Counted from the first letter of the stretch, positions 45,856-57,764 are shown. The stretch: DNA of 64,000 nucleotides from Mesocentrotus franciscanus (GCA_037976565.1 CP137674.1:34254618-34318617); one strand, 5' to 3'. A program made the numbers and translations. Notes: generated from the letters alone by a model not told the origin.

Positions 45856-47165
45856 CAACGGGGTGCCCCAGGGGAGTTTGATTGGGCCGATTCTCTTTGT
45901 ATTATTCATTAATGACTTAGCTTCTGTATTTGACAAATGTGCATTTCATTTTTATGCAGATGATACTGTTTTATATTTCTCTGATAAAGATCCAAAAGTT
46001 GTTGGGACAACTTTGAATGCCGAACTTACCAAAGTGAGTAAATGGATGAATAGAAATAAGTTGAAAATAAATTGTGCTAAAACTGTATGCATGTCTTTTG
46101 GAACAAGACAAATGCTAGCAAGGCACGATGTTTTAGATTTAAGAATTCAAAATATTTATATTAAAAATGTAGAAACAGTAAAATACCTTGGAATTTTTAT
46201 TGATAAAGAGCTTAAGTGGAATTTTCAAATTTAACAAATGTGCTCTAAAATTGGTAAAATGATAGGTTTTCTTGGTAGACTGAGACATTCTGTAAATGAA
46301 TCTATTTCAAAAATTGTTTATTCCTCCATTATTCTTCCCCATTTTGATTACACCGATATAATCTGGCAGTCTGCCCCCATAAATATCTTGATATGTTGCA
46401 AAAACTTCAGAACAGAGCAGGAAGAATCATATTGAAAATCAATCCATACTCTCATATTTCAACTTTTCATATACATGAAGTCTTAAAGTGGAAGACACTA
46501 AGTGTCCGCCAAGAAGAACATATGTATATTATGATGAACAAAATTTTAAATAATCTTATTCCTGAATATATCAAACGTCCCATACCAATTAAAGCAGACA
46601 GGTACCTTTTCCGTTCTATAGGTAATCTAAGTCTCCCTAGACCGAGAACCAATAATTGTAAAAGAACATTTTATTACAGAGGAGCTTCATTGTACAACAA
46701 ATTACCAGCTAATACCCGTAGTGCTTGCACGATGCAAAATTTCAAATCCAATCTGACAACTTTTTTCACAGTATCTTAGAAATGTGCTCAATAATCTGTT
46801 TACCTCTTTTTCCTTTTACTTTATTTGTTCAGGGTTCGTGCGGTTCTGTATCCCTTATAATATACACTGAATATGAATTCTAAATGTAAATTGAATTTAT
46901 TAGACTCGAAAATATATTGTACATGTTCAGTTATACCGTTTATGTTTTGTTTAATGAAATGTTTATATTGAATTTACTTTGAATTCTAATTTCCCCATGA
47001 TTGTATAAAATATCTTATTTTATGTAATAGCTTTTTATCCGGACCCCATGGAAGAACAGGCGTATTTTGTTAATACACCTGAAATGGGCTATCCGCCGTA
47101 TATCTCATTTATGTATGTATGCGTATGTTGTGATGATTTTATACGAAAAAAAAAAAAAAACAAAC
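45856..47165 (+). mobile_element. LINE reverse-transcriptase 3' half with poly(A) tail
   Basis: Plus frames read GVPQGSLIGPILFVLFINDL, FHFYADDTVLYF (YADD catalytic box), WMNRNKLKINCAKTVCMSFG, VKYLGIFIDKELKW, then after an in-frame TAA at 46232 HSVNESISKIVYSSIILPHF. After a frameshift near 46400 come NRAGRIILKINPYSH and FYYRGASLYNKLPANTRSA. The frame stops at 46779. A 3' UTR of about 370 bp ends in a poly(A) run at 47149-47163. It is a 5'-truncated LINE whose missing 5' half may be the inverted 43285-44580 segment. Confidence 0.8.
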
Positions 47166-48559
47166 ATATCTCCACACTTCACATCCAAGTTGGTCTAACA
47201 ATTCACGTCGAATATCCAATGGCAGTTTAATTGAGTCTTTGAACCTTTAATGACATAGAGAAGAGGGCTTTCCTGGCCTGTGATACCTGAAACAAATGGG
47301 TAGGGGCAGGGAGATGAAACCTGGTAGGGGTTTCGAGGCTTGAGCGGCACACCCCGTCCAAACCAATTCTGAGTACCCCGGGTTTAAAAGCTGCCATGTT
47401 ACGGGATGTAAACATATCACAATGCACCGCACATGCAAGCGGTTCCGGTTGATCAACCGACCTTGCGCATGCGCTATGTGATCTTATTTGCCACCGGTGC
47501 CAGGCGGCATTAATCCAGCTTAGTGGAATGATCGCCGCGGGGACCGCGGCACCAGGGATAGTTCAAAAGACCCTAATCCATTTTTCTCTCCTAGTGTTCT
47601 AGCTCCATGGTACGACTGGGTCAGTTTGTAGCTCGACCGGGTCCGTTTGCTTGTTCATACCGTTGACAAACAGACCCAACTCGAATGCTTGGTCTGCACA
47701 GCTTGAAGTGTTGAACGGGAATGAGGAATGGCATTGTTGTTGGTTGTATATTTTGCGCTCAGTCAAATTTGACTATTTACGCCTAGTTTACTTTTTAAAG
47801 ATAAAGTTGAGTTCTGGTCATGCGATTGCATTGTGATAGAAACGGTGTGGCATCGATCAGAAAAAGTTGATCATGTAGCATATAAGTATTGATGTATTGC
47901 AACTTCTGCAAGGTTCTGGAATCATCAAAATAATAAGAAATTTGGCCCAGTCTTGGTAAAAGTAACAAACACTGTACACAGAAAGATGTATACGGGACTA
48001 CATATATAAACATGTGTCATAAGAAAAGAGGCCCGATTTTTAAGCTGTTGCATGTCATATTAAGACTATGAAGGCATTTGAAGAGCCATGCTTTTCAGGG
48101 AACACTTTTTCTCTGATGTTCTTCCATACTTGCATAATAACAAGGAAGACGCTCACAAATTATTGTTCACCTCTGCCCAGAACTCAACCTTCTCTTTAAG
48201 TCGCGTCGAGGTAGTCGAGTCGTAATAATTCTACGCTTGGGAACTCTGTGCGCCTGTGCTTCGCTGGTCCACTGCTGGGGATGTATCATCCCGGCTGGGT
48301 TTGCTGGGGATGTATGTATCATTCCCGGCAGGGTTTGCTACTTACAGTCATTGAGCGAATGCACACGCACTATATATAAAAGTAGATATTTAAGATTATT
48401 CCTACATATAAGAATGTGAACCATAATTTAGACAACATTACTGTACTTTGTCATAATTTGCTTCCATTTACCTATAATTGATGTTGATAAGTGTTATGAT
48501 TAATGTTGTTCTATTTTGTTATATATCTCTAGTTCATGAGTTAGTAGTTATCTGTAATT

Positions 48560-48690
48560 GTGTTGTTTCATTATTGTAAAATAAAGCGCATTAATATCTT
48601 CTCAGAAGATAAAATGTGCTATAGAAGCCTAGGTTAGTATTATCATTATTATTATTATTATTTATTTATTTTTTTTTTTTAAATTACTAT
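48560..48690 (+). repeat. Retroposon 3' end with ATT tail
   Basis: AATAAAGCGCATTAATATC and GTGCTATAGAAGCCTAGG lead into TATTATCATTATTATT. A GCGCTATA-type end before (ATT)n is also seen at 4975 and 10150 in the other orientation. No coding part was seen in 47800-48900. Confidence 0.4.
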
Positions 48691-49110
48691 TGATACTTCA
48701 TAGGGAGCGGAGCGTTTGCACTATCATGTGCGGATTAGCAATTGAATCCATTATACAAGTGTATGTAATGTGGTTCACTGGTGGAAACTCGTGAGATAGT
48801 GGACAAAAGAAATCTATTTGATCCTCAAAGAATGCCTATAGTATATTAATCGCAGTTTAAATGAAAGTTAGAAAAAGCCTACGCTCCAATGAGGGTTTTC
48901 TGGGAAGGCTGAACTTAGAGCACCTGCTAATTATAATACCATGTCTTAATAATATTCAACTTCCCTATTTGTTCTGAAGAAATCAAAAGGTGCCAGAAAA
49001 TCCCGAAACATCATAGAAATACTTAGAAAACGGTTGAAAAGAGCTTGCCATGTTGGTAAACTGTATTGGGTTTCAATAATACACGGTAGAATCTTTGTAC
49101 ATGTCCTTAC

Positions 49111-51995
49111 ATTTTGTTCAGCTGATGTGATGATTGGCATGTCACCGCCTAAGCTTTGACAGCGTGCACGTGTTTCAGAGAATGTCCTGTAGACATCATC
49201 CATAGTAGAAGACATACTGATAGCCACCAAACACATCCAACCCTGACGTAGGACACGTACTCCTGGCATTCAACTGTAATCATGGTATTAGACAACAATG
49301 ATGATAATAGTTATGCTATGAATAATAATAATAATAAGTAGAGGTAATTTGTCATTCTGACAATTAAGGTGATATGCTTCTGATATTTTAAATTGAAAAA
49401 TGTTACCATGTTGCCGACATCCGATTCAAAATTGGAGACCACATTTCCGTTAGCCCAGAGTCTCAGCTACAACATACTAAAAACTGTGGAATAACAACCG
49501 AGATACTGGTCAAAACACATTGTCATGCAGATTCATGTTTTGAAAAAAGTGACCTCCCATAGACATAACACGCAAATATGACAAATTATGCATTGTCGCC
49601 ATTAATTGAATATTTCACTATGATGACATCATCCAAATGAAAAATAAATGTCATATTTCTTGTAGAGAATTATCTCAGCTACAACATATCAAAATCTGAG
49701 AGAAAATCGATCTCCGATAAGCGAGATAATCTCAATTAAACAAAGACAAAAATGACGTCATCAACAAAATACATTTTTTTGAGTTTAGATGCCAATATGA
49801 TGACTTTGTTTCACTTTGTACGAGTCAGGGGGGTATGAAATCATATTTCCAACCATGATAGAAAAATTGAGGGTCGATGGACTATCTGAAGAGCTATTTC
49901 GCGCGTCGTGACACGCACACGGCCATGGATTGTCAATGTATTGACCAATGACCAGAAGTTAATGTGTATTAAATTTGGGCAATTTATGATGAATGGTTAT
50001 GAAGATATGAATGATAACGTAAAAACACAAAATGGCGCCTGGATGACGTCATGGTTGACTGATTACACTAAAAAGAGGAGGTGCACGATGCCAAAGATAC
50101 TGTAAATATCTGAAGATGATACTGATACAACTTTTTGATTTAATTGATGGCAAAATTCGGTTGGAGAAAGAAATAAATAAATAAAAATGAGATTCGTACA
50201 AACACAGATGATATTGTATATGTAGCATATCATTTTTTTTTATTTTTATTTTTTATTAGTAAATGAACTGTCATTCTTTCGGAGCTCCTGCGTCGAGCTA
50301 CATAGAAAAATTACAAGTATAATAACATCATACAAAACTTATATACAAAGTATCAGTTATGGAGTACATAACGTGGTAACAGGTTGAGATATTATTCTAT
50401 GTTTAAAAAAAAAAAGAAGAGTATCGAAATTCGAATTTAAAGTTGATATTCATAGAAGAGCCCTAAATATGAAGATATTCATATCTACAGAAAGCTTATA
50501 AGCCATACAATGAGCTTGGATGACATTCAAACAATATAACACTTCCGAAAAAGCTAGTAGAATGCATGTATAACATTTTAAGGCAGAAAACACAGCTTCA
50601 ACTTATGTGTTATTTTACCCTTACTATAGAATAAATTATAATACAACATCGTTTGTAAGTTACTTCTCATTAATATTTCCATCTTGATATTCTAGGAAAT
50701 GTATTATTTGTGAAATAAAAACGTTGAAAAATGGGGAAAAAGAAGGTGAAACTATGGCTGTGTCCCCAGCTTTGTTGTACAGCGAGGATTTAGGTACCGG
50801 CGATTTTTACCAACATGTAGTTTCACTTTGACATATCAGTCGGAGACTTCACCTCTTCCACTATGGAAAAAACAGTTAGTATTGATTTAATCATTATTAT
50901 GAATAAAATAAAAATCAAACGAATCAAAGAATATTTCATTTAGTTGATCGTATCATGGCTAGATTAGCTGGAAAATCGAGGCGATTCTGCTGTTGTTACG
51001 ATTCATCTGCGTGTAGTGCGGCTCTTGACAGCCGCATTACCTACACGGCTGATCGCTGATTGAATTTAGTATCGCTGGCGGATTTACATTACCTGCGCGC
51101 ACATCAAAACACATGTAAACGTGACTGCACTGCACACCGCACACACACAGTACTATAGGCTACGCTTGCATTTCAGTCGCGATAGACGAAACCCTTACGA
51201 AACCAAACCAAAACAAAACGGCGAGAAATACACTATTCTATGTAATTATAGTTATCGACAAATGAAAATGGAGAAGAAACATTATTCATTGCTATGTCAA
51301 AGGAAATTCCACCTCGGAACATGATTCTACTATATAGGTAATTTTGTTTTGAAACACAGCTAGGTTGATTTTTCTCCGTGTACATACAGCTAAGCTGGCA
51401 AGCTAAAGCCGGTGAAAAAGTTGAGTTGTAAACAGTTGTTTTACGGATATTGTCACTTTTTTTCAATGCCAATAATGACATGAATATTGACATTAGGATA
51501 TGTTTCAGGACGGGAGAGGACAACTGTATGCCAGATATTGACCATTCAGGCAATATTTCAATCGTTTTGAGAGAGTGGAACTGACATCGACTCTAAGAAC
51601 ATTTGTGTGTAGATCGCAGTTAGTCTCTATAGCTGCGTGAAGCATATCCCGGCTGTGACGTCACTCACATAGCTACTTTCCCCTAGGCGATTTCGTAGGT
51701 CAGGATAGAGTCAATTTAGTAAAATTTGATTTTCATAAAACACAAAACTGCACACTTTCATGGCATGTTAGCTGCATAAATTGCTTTAATAACTCATTCA
51801 ATTATAAAATAAACTATTTTTATTGATTTTATTTCCTATAAGTATCAACTTTAAGCACAAAGGAATAATTTGACACATTATACTGCCATAAACACATACA
51901 CTGCTTCTAACTCTTAGAGAGATATACAAACCTATTGAAGATGTCAACATCCACATCAGAGTGAATAACGATTGCAGTGATTGAAAACTAAACAT
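49111..51995 (-). pseudogene. Broken copy of the signal-peptide and first CTLD exons
   Basis: Exon 51932-51995 (ATG at 51995, core SLFTLMWMLTSS, donor ATAG|GTTTGTAT, phase 1) is homologous to 21381-21459. Exon 49111-49273 matches the first CTLD1 exon: it keeps the acceptor, GLDVFGGY-type DNA, FSETRARCQSLGGDMPIITS and the donor. It has a 4-nt insertion near its start and a net 5-nt deletion in the middle, so the frame is lost. No further CTLD exons were found between 47600 and 49100. It is a truncated tandem duplicate of the same strand as the CTLD gene. Confidence 0.75.
49300..51900. other. Repeat-like non-coding stretch in the pseudogene intron
   Basis: The stretch contains ATGACGTCATC-type motifs, homopolymer runs (about 50230-50265) and several TCTCAGCTACAACATA repeats (49460, 49675). 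These suggest dispersed repeats that I cannot name. No exon or RNA gene was recognised. Confidence 0.4.
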
Positions 51996-52695
51996 GATAC
52001 GTATTGATGTGGTCCAACAAGAAAAACAGCATTCAGTAAATATCACAGGTTTATGAATCCAGTCATTTGTTGCGTTTAGGTTGAAAACAAGGAATTCGGT
52101 TTTTAAGATGTTTCCAATTTATCCTGCTCAGAGAGTGAATGTGGAAACATGCAATTATCATTGAGGTCGAAAAACAGATAAATTTACATTAAAATTAATC
52201 AAACAAAATGATAAAATGAGTCTATTTCATACAAATACACATATAAATGCACGATGCTTCCTCATAGACGTTCACCATCAATGTCTTTAACGTTGAACAA
52301 CTCACTGTGGAGATGAATACAGTTTCATGAAATACGCCTGGGCGTACTTGAAAGAGGTGTTTTGAGAATCAAATAATGAATGTATAAGCGTTTCCCCATG
52401 CAAGGTCACAAATTCATTTGCCCTAATCAGCTGCTAGTAATAAGTATGTGCGTTATCCATTTGCCCTCTAGAAATGCAGGCTCACCATAAGCACCGACTA
52501 TGCTTTCTCTGTTAGCTTTAAAAAGGACTGCATGTTTGACTTTTGTGTCGCCTTTATTAATGATGTTATTATTATGATACTATTACTTTTCCAAAATAAC
52601 TTGATGACATTGTAGATTTGTTTTAAACAGCCTCTATGTATGAATGATTTTGACAGAAGTTTTGAACCACACGAACGAGACCCGAAAACGACCTA

Positions 52696-53966
52696 AAGCC
52701 CCCATCACACCAAAGTAGTTCTCACTACGTTCTCAAAAATGTTTCTAAACGGGCTCAAACTGTGTGCGAACGAAGCTGAACGTAATAGCAACTGTTTGCG
52801 ATCTGTTTAAGGACTTCATGGACGGGCTCGGACTGGACTTATGTCTATAATACGATCCCAGTTCGTTCATTAACAGTCCACAATACGTCCAACTCGTCTG
52901 TACCCCGTCCACAGTCAGTTCATATCAAGTTCAGATCGGGTAAATTTGACATTTCCAAGCAGTCCAAACCATTCTTACTAGTTCGCCACTTGTTCTTACT
53001 AGTTTATAGCCCAACCACCCCGTTCAGAGACAGTTCAACTTGTCCTCATCTCGTTCTCAGTGCGTTCGAACGCGTTCCTATCGTGCGTGTGCAATCCCGT
53101 CCTGGTTCAAGGGCTATACAAACCCAACGCGTTCTTGCTAATTGATGCTCGACCACATCACGTTGTAACACGTTCTTTTTAGGATCGAAGTACGGCAATT
53201 CCGTTTGTAGTACGTCCATCTCGTTTTAAGTCCGTTGTCACTCCGTCTAATTGCAGGACGGGGACAATTTTGAACAGGCTCAAAGTTCTAGAGCACCCTT
53301 CCCGTCCAAGCCAGACCGAGCCCGTCCATGAAGTTCTTAAAAAGATCGTAAATAGTTGCTTATACGTTCACTCCGTTCACACACAGTTTGAGCCCGTTTG
53401 GCAACATTTTCCAAAACGTAGTGAGAACTTATTTGGTGTGATGGGGGCTTCACTTGAATGTCTTGATCTGCAAAGCTTGAAGCGTTGAAGTTGAACGGGA
53501 ATGATGAATGGCGAGAACGCGCTGGGTCTTTATAGCTCCCGAGCCAGGACAGGATTGCACACGCTCTAGGAGCGCGTTCGAACGCACTAAGAACGAGATG
53601 AGGACGAGTTGAACTGTCTCTGAACGGGGTGGTCGGGTTAAAAACTAGTTATAGAACAAGTGGCGAACTAGTTAGAATGGGTTTGGACGTATTAGGAACG
53701 AGGTAGAACTAGTTAATAATGGGTTTAAACTGATTACGGACTGGCTTGGACTGCCTGGAAATGTCAAATTTACCCGATCTGAACTTGATATGAACTGACT
53801 GTGGACGGGGTACAGACGAGAAGGACGTATTGAGGACTGTTTATGAACGAACTAGGATCGTATTATAGACATTATCTACACATTCTGCCCCGACCACAAC
53901 CCGTTCTACGATTTTCTAGGACGGTTCCAGAACGTAGTGAGAACTAGTTTGGTGTGATGGGGGCTT
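52696..53966. mobile_element. Three-ended foldback element, AAGCCCCCATCACACC family
   Basis: The left end AAGCCCCCATCACACCAAAG has an inverted match at 53435-53450 and again at 53951-53966 (GGTGTGATGGGGGCTT). Between 52696 and 53450 the arms pair along most of their length: GGGCTCAAACTGTGTGCGAA faces its inverse near 53385, and TTCATGGACGGGCTCGG faces its inverse near 53320. A further half arm is appended to 53966. Only TA flanks the outer ends. It contains no gene. Confidence 0.75.
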
Positions 53967-54186
53967 TAACGGCAGAGGTCGGGTTTGGAACTCACTGGAT
54001 ACTTGGTAGAGGTTCATTTCCGCCACAAATTCCTAAAGCTCATCAAAAATATTAGCCTGGTTCCCTTCCCCAAGCCCATGACATAATTTTTATATGCGGC
54101 ATCCCTAAAGGAAATTATGTAGTCGTAACCTATTCATTTTGAAGACACTTGTGAAAGATATTGGAAATGCTTAAATCACTATGTAT

Positions 54187-56133
54187 TATGCTAGGTTTAC
54201 ACTATGTTCCCGGCGGCCACGGCAGCCCCGTTTGCCAGAAACGTAGTGCGCCATGGGATTTTGGCCATTTTTTCTCTGTATCCAAGTTTTGTTAGGTCTT
54301 GTCAAGTTTTCTCACGGTCTATCACGGTATCCGTGACGGGCCGTGCGGGGAAAGGGGCTGCTGAGTCCCGGAGGCTCAAAGGCGCACTACGGTTCGGCCT
54401 GTGGTCTACCACGGATGCCAGCACGTTCTCTCCCGGCCCGTCACGTTCCGATGGGGTCCCTTACGTTTATCACGTTCTGATCAAGGTCTGCCGAGTTTTT
54501 CACGTTCTGTCAAGGCTTTCTACGAATGAAACGTGGACGCCGTGCATTTTTGGAGCACATTTGTGCCCACGGTACAAAAAGAAAGGCCTCCCAAGAATGA
54601 AACGCCGATATCATAATACCAAAAAGAGCCTTTAATTTTCTCCAACTTATTCTCCTACATAAATCATCCATATTCTACGGAATTCTGGCCTATTATAAGA
54701 AGAAAAAACACTTAGGAAAATGTTCACTGGTCTGGTCTGGTCTGGGAGGGGGTTTGCTGCCAGTGCCGGTCCAGAGGCTCCCTTGGATGACGGGCTAGAT
54801 GCTGTCCTGGAGGCTCTCCGTACCAAGTCCGGGGTTGTTGTCCATCAGCTGGGGCTGGCTGCTGTGGTTGTAACGGCCCGAACTGATGTCGGTCCAAATT
54901 ATTCTAGCTTCTGCTGTACGTCGGAAGGCTGGTGGGAGGCTTCACATAATTCCGTCGACGTAGGAACCAAAGGCGGTGGCTGGGTGCGCCTGACTCTGCC
55001 GCTCGGTCAGGAAGGTCTTCAAGAGGACCATCAGGATATATGGGTTGGAGCAGGTGAAGCGTCTTCTTCAGCCTCCTCAGCATCAGGTCAGTCAGGTTCC
55101 AGTTCAGGGACCGGGTCAGCAGCAGAATCATGTTCCTCTTCATTTGGCGGCGGTGAACGGCGAGGATCTTCAGGCTGCTCCTGCTCCTCCACTGGTGGTG
55201 GTGGTGGTGGTGGTGCAGGACGGGGGAGGGGGCTTCGTAAGTCTAGGCTTCTTCGGTGGCATAGCTTGACCTTCTTCTTCAAAGCTTGGTCTTCTCTCGT
55301 ATTGTAGATGCAGTAATGTGTCGTCGATTGCTCAGACTCGAATGAAGTTCCCATGCCGGGCCTGGCTTTTATATACTCCCTCCCAGATTGAACGCGACGA
55401 AACGGCTACCATACACCCTTGCTTGCCGTGAGAACCGTGGCAAAACGTGGCTAAACGGGACAAAATGCGCAGCAACCGTGACAAAACGCGCACCTAACGC
55501 GACAGAACTTGACAAAACTTGAAAGGACCGTAAGATGCCGAGGAATAAACAGGCTTCCCGTCCCACTACGGATCCGCCTCCAAGTTGTGTTACGACCTAT
55601 TACGTACTGTCACGTTCTGTTGCGTTCACCCCGTTTTACTACGGCCTGCTAGGTTTCTCATCCGCACCGTGACTGCCGTGGCAAATTTTTTGACAGTTTA
55701 AAAATCTGGCCCGGCATCCACGGCAATCATGGTCTGTCACGTTTGCCTTTCCGTCCCCCGCGTCGCCTCACGTCCATCCCGTTTTGTCCACGGTGGTCAG
55801 AAACGTGAATGCTGTGGCCGCCGGGAACATATTGTAAACCTAGCATAAACCGTCCCACTACGGACCGCCTTCAAGTTTTGTAACAGCCTATTACGCACTG
55901 TCACGTTTCGTTGAGTTCACAACGTTCTACTACGGCCTACTAGGTGTCTCATCCGCACATGGACAGCCGTAGCAAATTTTTTGGCAGTTTCAAATCTGGC
56001 CCGGCATCCACGGCAATCACGGCCTGTCACGTTTGTCCCCCCCCCGCGTTGTCTCACGTCCATCCTGTTTTGTCCACGGTGGCCTGAAACGTGATTGCCG
56101 TGGCCGCCGGGAACATAGTGTAAACGTAGCGTA
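54187..56133. mobile_element. Foldback transposon with tandemly duplicated right end
   Basis: The left end TATGCTAGGTTTACACTATG is followed by TTCCCGGCGGCCACGGC, and the right end at 56098-56133 is its inverse. A second inverse copy lies at 55815-55847, because about 285 bp (55558-55847) are repeated in tandem as 55850-56133. The interior includes GC-rich low-complexity frames on both strands. It is a large non-autonomous or decayed DNA element. Confidence 0.75.
54720..55376 (-). pseudogene. Decayed open frame with TATA box inside the foldback transposon
   Basis: On the minus strand TATATAAAAG (55367-55376) precedes an 88-codon frame starting at 55354. That frame has KKKVKLCHRRS, a Pro run (APPPPPPPVEEQEQPEDP) and acidic sequence. 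After a stop, other minus frames contain FLTERQSQAHPATAFGSYV and SLPPAFRRTAEARI, which resemble the C-terminus of MADF/Myb-like transposon proteins, but weakly. It may be a broken accessory gene. The plus-strand Gly/Ser-rich frame 54720-55307 is probably its shadow. Confidence 0.35.
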
Positions 56134-56159
56134 ATGAAAACCTCCCCTCTCCCCCTCCT

Positions 56160-56184
56160 CCTCATCATGATGATGATGATTATG

Positions 56185-56229
<45 letters not shown>

Positions 56230-56280
56230 GCAATAATGATAATAATTATAGTTTTGATAATATATAATAATAACAGCAGT
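56160..56280. repeat. (AAT)n/(ATG)n microsatellite
   Basis: ATGATG is followed by a pure AATAATAAT run and degenerate continuation to about 56280. It lies between the foldback transposon and the MITE at 56287. Frames through it are poly-Ile, poly-Asn or poly-Tyr and are not genes. Confidence 0.9.
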
Positions 56281-56286
56281 AATAAT

Positions 56287-56572
56287 CAGTGGCGGATCCA
56301 GGGAGGCGGACCCCCCTCCCCTAGAAAAAAAAACAGGTAAAAACACCCGTTTTTGTATTTAAAAAAAAAAGAAGAAGATGGGCCCCCTCCCCTGGCGCTC
56401 AAGGGTGGTGGAGGTTGAAAAAAATAGCACTCCCCCCGCCAGTTGAGCAACAACAACAAATTAGTGCTCACTACCCCTCCCCCACTGAGCGAAATATCGT
56501 CCGGCACGATTTTCAAATTTTCGCCCCTTTTGGGCCCACTCTCTTGCCGCCGGCTGGATCAGCCCCTGACTA
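56287..56572. mobile_element. CAGTGGCGGATCCAGG-type MITE
   Basis: The left end CAGTGGCGGATCCAGGGAGG and right end, the reverse complement of GTCAGGGGCTGATCCAGCCG, are related inverted termini enclosing G/C-rich low-complexity sequence. It is the same terminal family as 8152-8656 and 58476. It inserted in an AAT tract, so a target duplication cannot be told from the repeat. Confidence 0.55.
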
Positions 56573-56849
56573 ATAATAATATAGTAATGACAAGAATGAT
56601 AACGATCATTATTCTAATAATCGTAATAAAACTATAGTCATGATAAAATAACTCAAAATGAAACACCAAACCACCGATGAACATTGTAATGGATTATACT
56701 TTTCCCGTCTACTGCGTCTTCCTGTTAAATCGGACATGGTGAAGTATTTTCCTTTTCATACGGAGGGTCTCGAACAAAAACAAAACATCTGTGAATGTTC
56801 TCAACCATTCTCAATGAAATTCGTAGGCAATTTTGTTTAACGTCTTGTT

Positions 56850-57050
56850 ATCTTTTTACTGAATTCCTACTAATCTTGATACTCTTAAACCGTGTGTCGC
56901 CGCTGAGATGAAATATAAAATTTGAAATGCCTTCGCAGTGCGCCTGCGAGTACCGTCTGCATTGCTTTGCGATTGTACTTGTAATACTTTGTACTCGAAA
57001 ATGTTTCGATAATTATTATCGATTATATCCTGGACTTGACCTTGATCGGG
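56850..57050. other. Non-coding stretch before the hexamer array
   Basis: Mixed-composition sequence with no recognised exon or repeat end. The following 57160-57760 is likewise featureless apart from AT-rich runs. Confidence 0.4.
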
Positions 57051-57054
57051 GCTA

Positions 57055-57155
57055 AATTCTCAAGTCCAGAAGCCCAAGTCCAAGTCCATGTCTTGGGTTT
57101 GCAAGTCCAAGTCCTCAAAATTGCACTCGAGTCCAAGTCCAAGTCCAAGTCCTAC
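57055..57155. repeat. Degenerate (AAGTCC)n hexamer array
   Basis: Repeated CAAGTCC units with variants (CAAGTCCAAGTCCATGTC and others) cover about 100 bp. It is non-coding. The flanks (56850-57050 and 57160-57760) show nothing recognisable. Confidence 0.75.
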
Positions 57156-57764
57156 AACACTATCTCTACATAGAGATATAGTGGCTATATCATACCAAAT
57201 AAAAGATTCGGAGAAAACTGAAGGATATGTAACGAAATTTTCACAGATTACTTAATTAATATCAGTTAACTAATGGTTGTTTGTTGCTTCACTTGAAATA
57301 GAGAATATGTGATATAGTTATTATTTTCTTTTAAAACCATGCTCTGCTGTTTCTCACAGTATTGTTCACATTATAATAATAAGTTGTTGAAGTAATCAAA
57401 CTTACCTGACAAACTTCTTTTGTATTGGTGTACTTAAGTGATATATTCAATACATATTCATGAATTTGTTGACTTCATTAAGAAAGCTGAATTATCAGAA
57501 TGGCTTCAATAGAAAGGTTTGTCGTGAAATGCAGAAGCGACGTTCGTGCAGTGATGCTATTGAACGCACTCTCTCTGTAAGACTTAACAAATTACAAAAA
57601 CAATCTTTGTAATTTTAGCTTAAATCATTGTGAAATTCACATGGAGTTTCGCAAGGAAATACAATAGTTTACTAAATTTAAATAAAGATGGTTAAGTACT
57701 TTTTAAAGATATTGCCGATCAAAATCTCTTTGCTTTTTTTTAGACACCCTTTAACAACGCTCAA

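Larger units (their letters stand above)
41708..47609. mobile_element. 5.9-kb unit with 22-bp terminal inverted repeats and 7-bp duplication
   Basis: The left end CATGGAGCTAGAACACCAGG and the inverted right end CATGGAGCTAGAACACTAGG match at 21 of 22 positions over the full repeat. Both are flanked by GTACGAC (41701-41707, 47610-47616). These are the marks of a cut-and-paste insertion. No transposase was recognised inside; instead the unit carries LINE segments on both strands (42310-44580 minus, 45856-47165 plus). It may be a non-autonomous DNA transposon later invaded by LINEs. Confidence 0.65.
41391..47760. mobile_element. Foldback element (AAGCCCCCATCACACC family) split by a 5.9-kb unit
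   Basis: The left half 41391-41707 begins AAGCCCCCATCACACCAAAC and matches one arm of the element at 52696-53450. A further piece (47610 to about 47760, containing CTTGAAGTGTTGAACGGGAA) matches 53465-53515. The two are separated by the inverted-repeat-bounded unit 41708-47609. The right terminus of this host copy is missing. Confidence 0.6.

Noticed and set aside
54720..55307. 195-codon Gly/Ser-rich plus-strand frame
   Set aside because: It is GC-rich low-complexity sequence inside a foldback transposon and looks like the shadow of the minus-strand relic.
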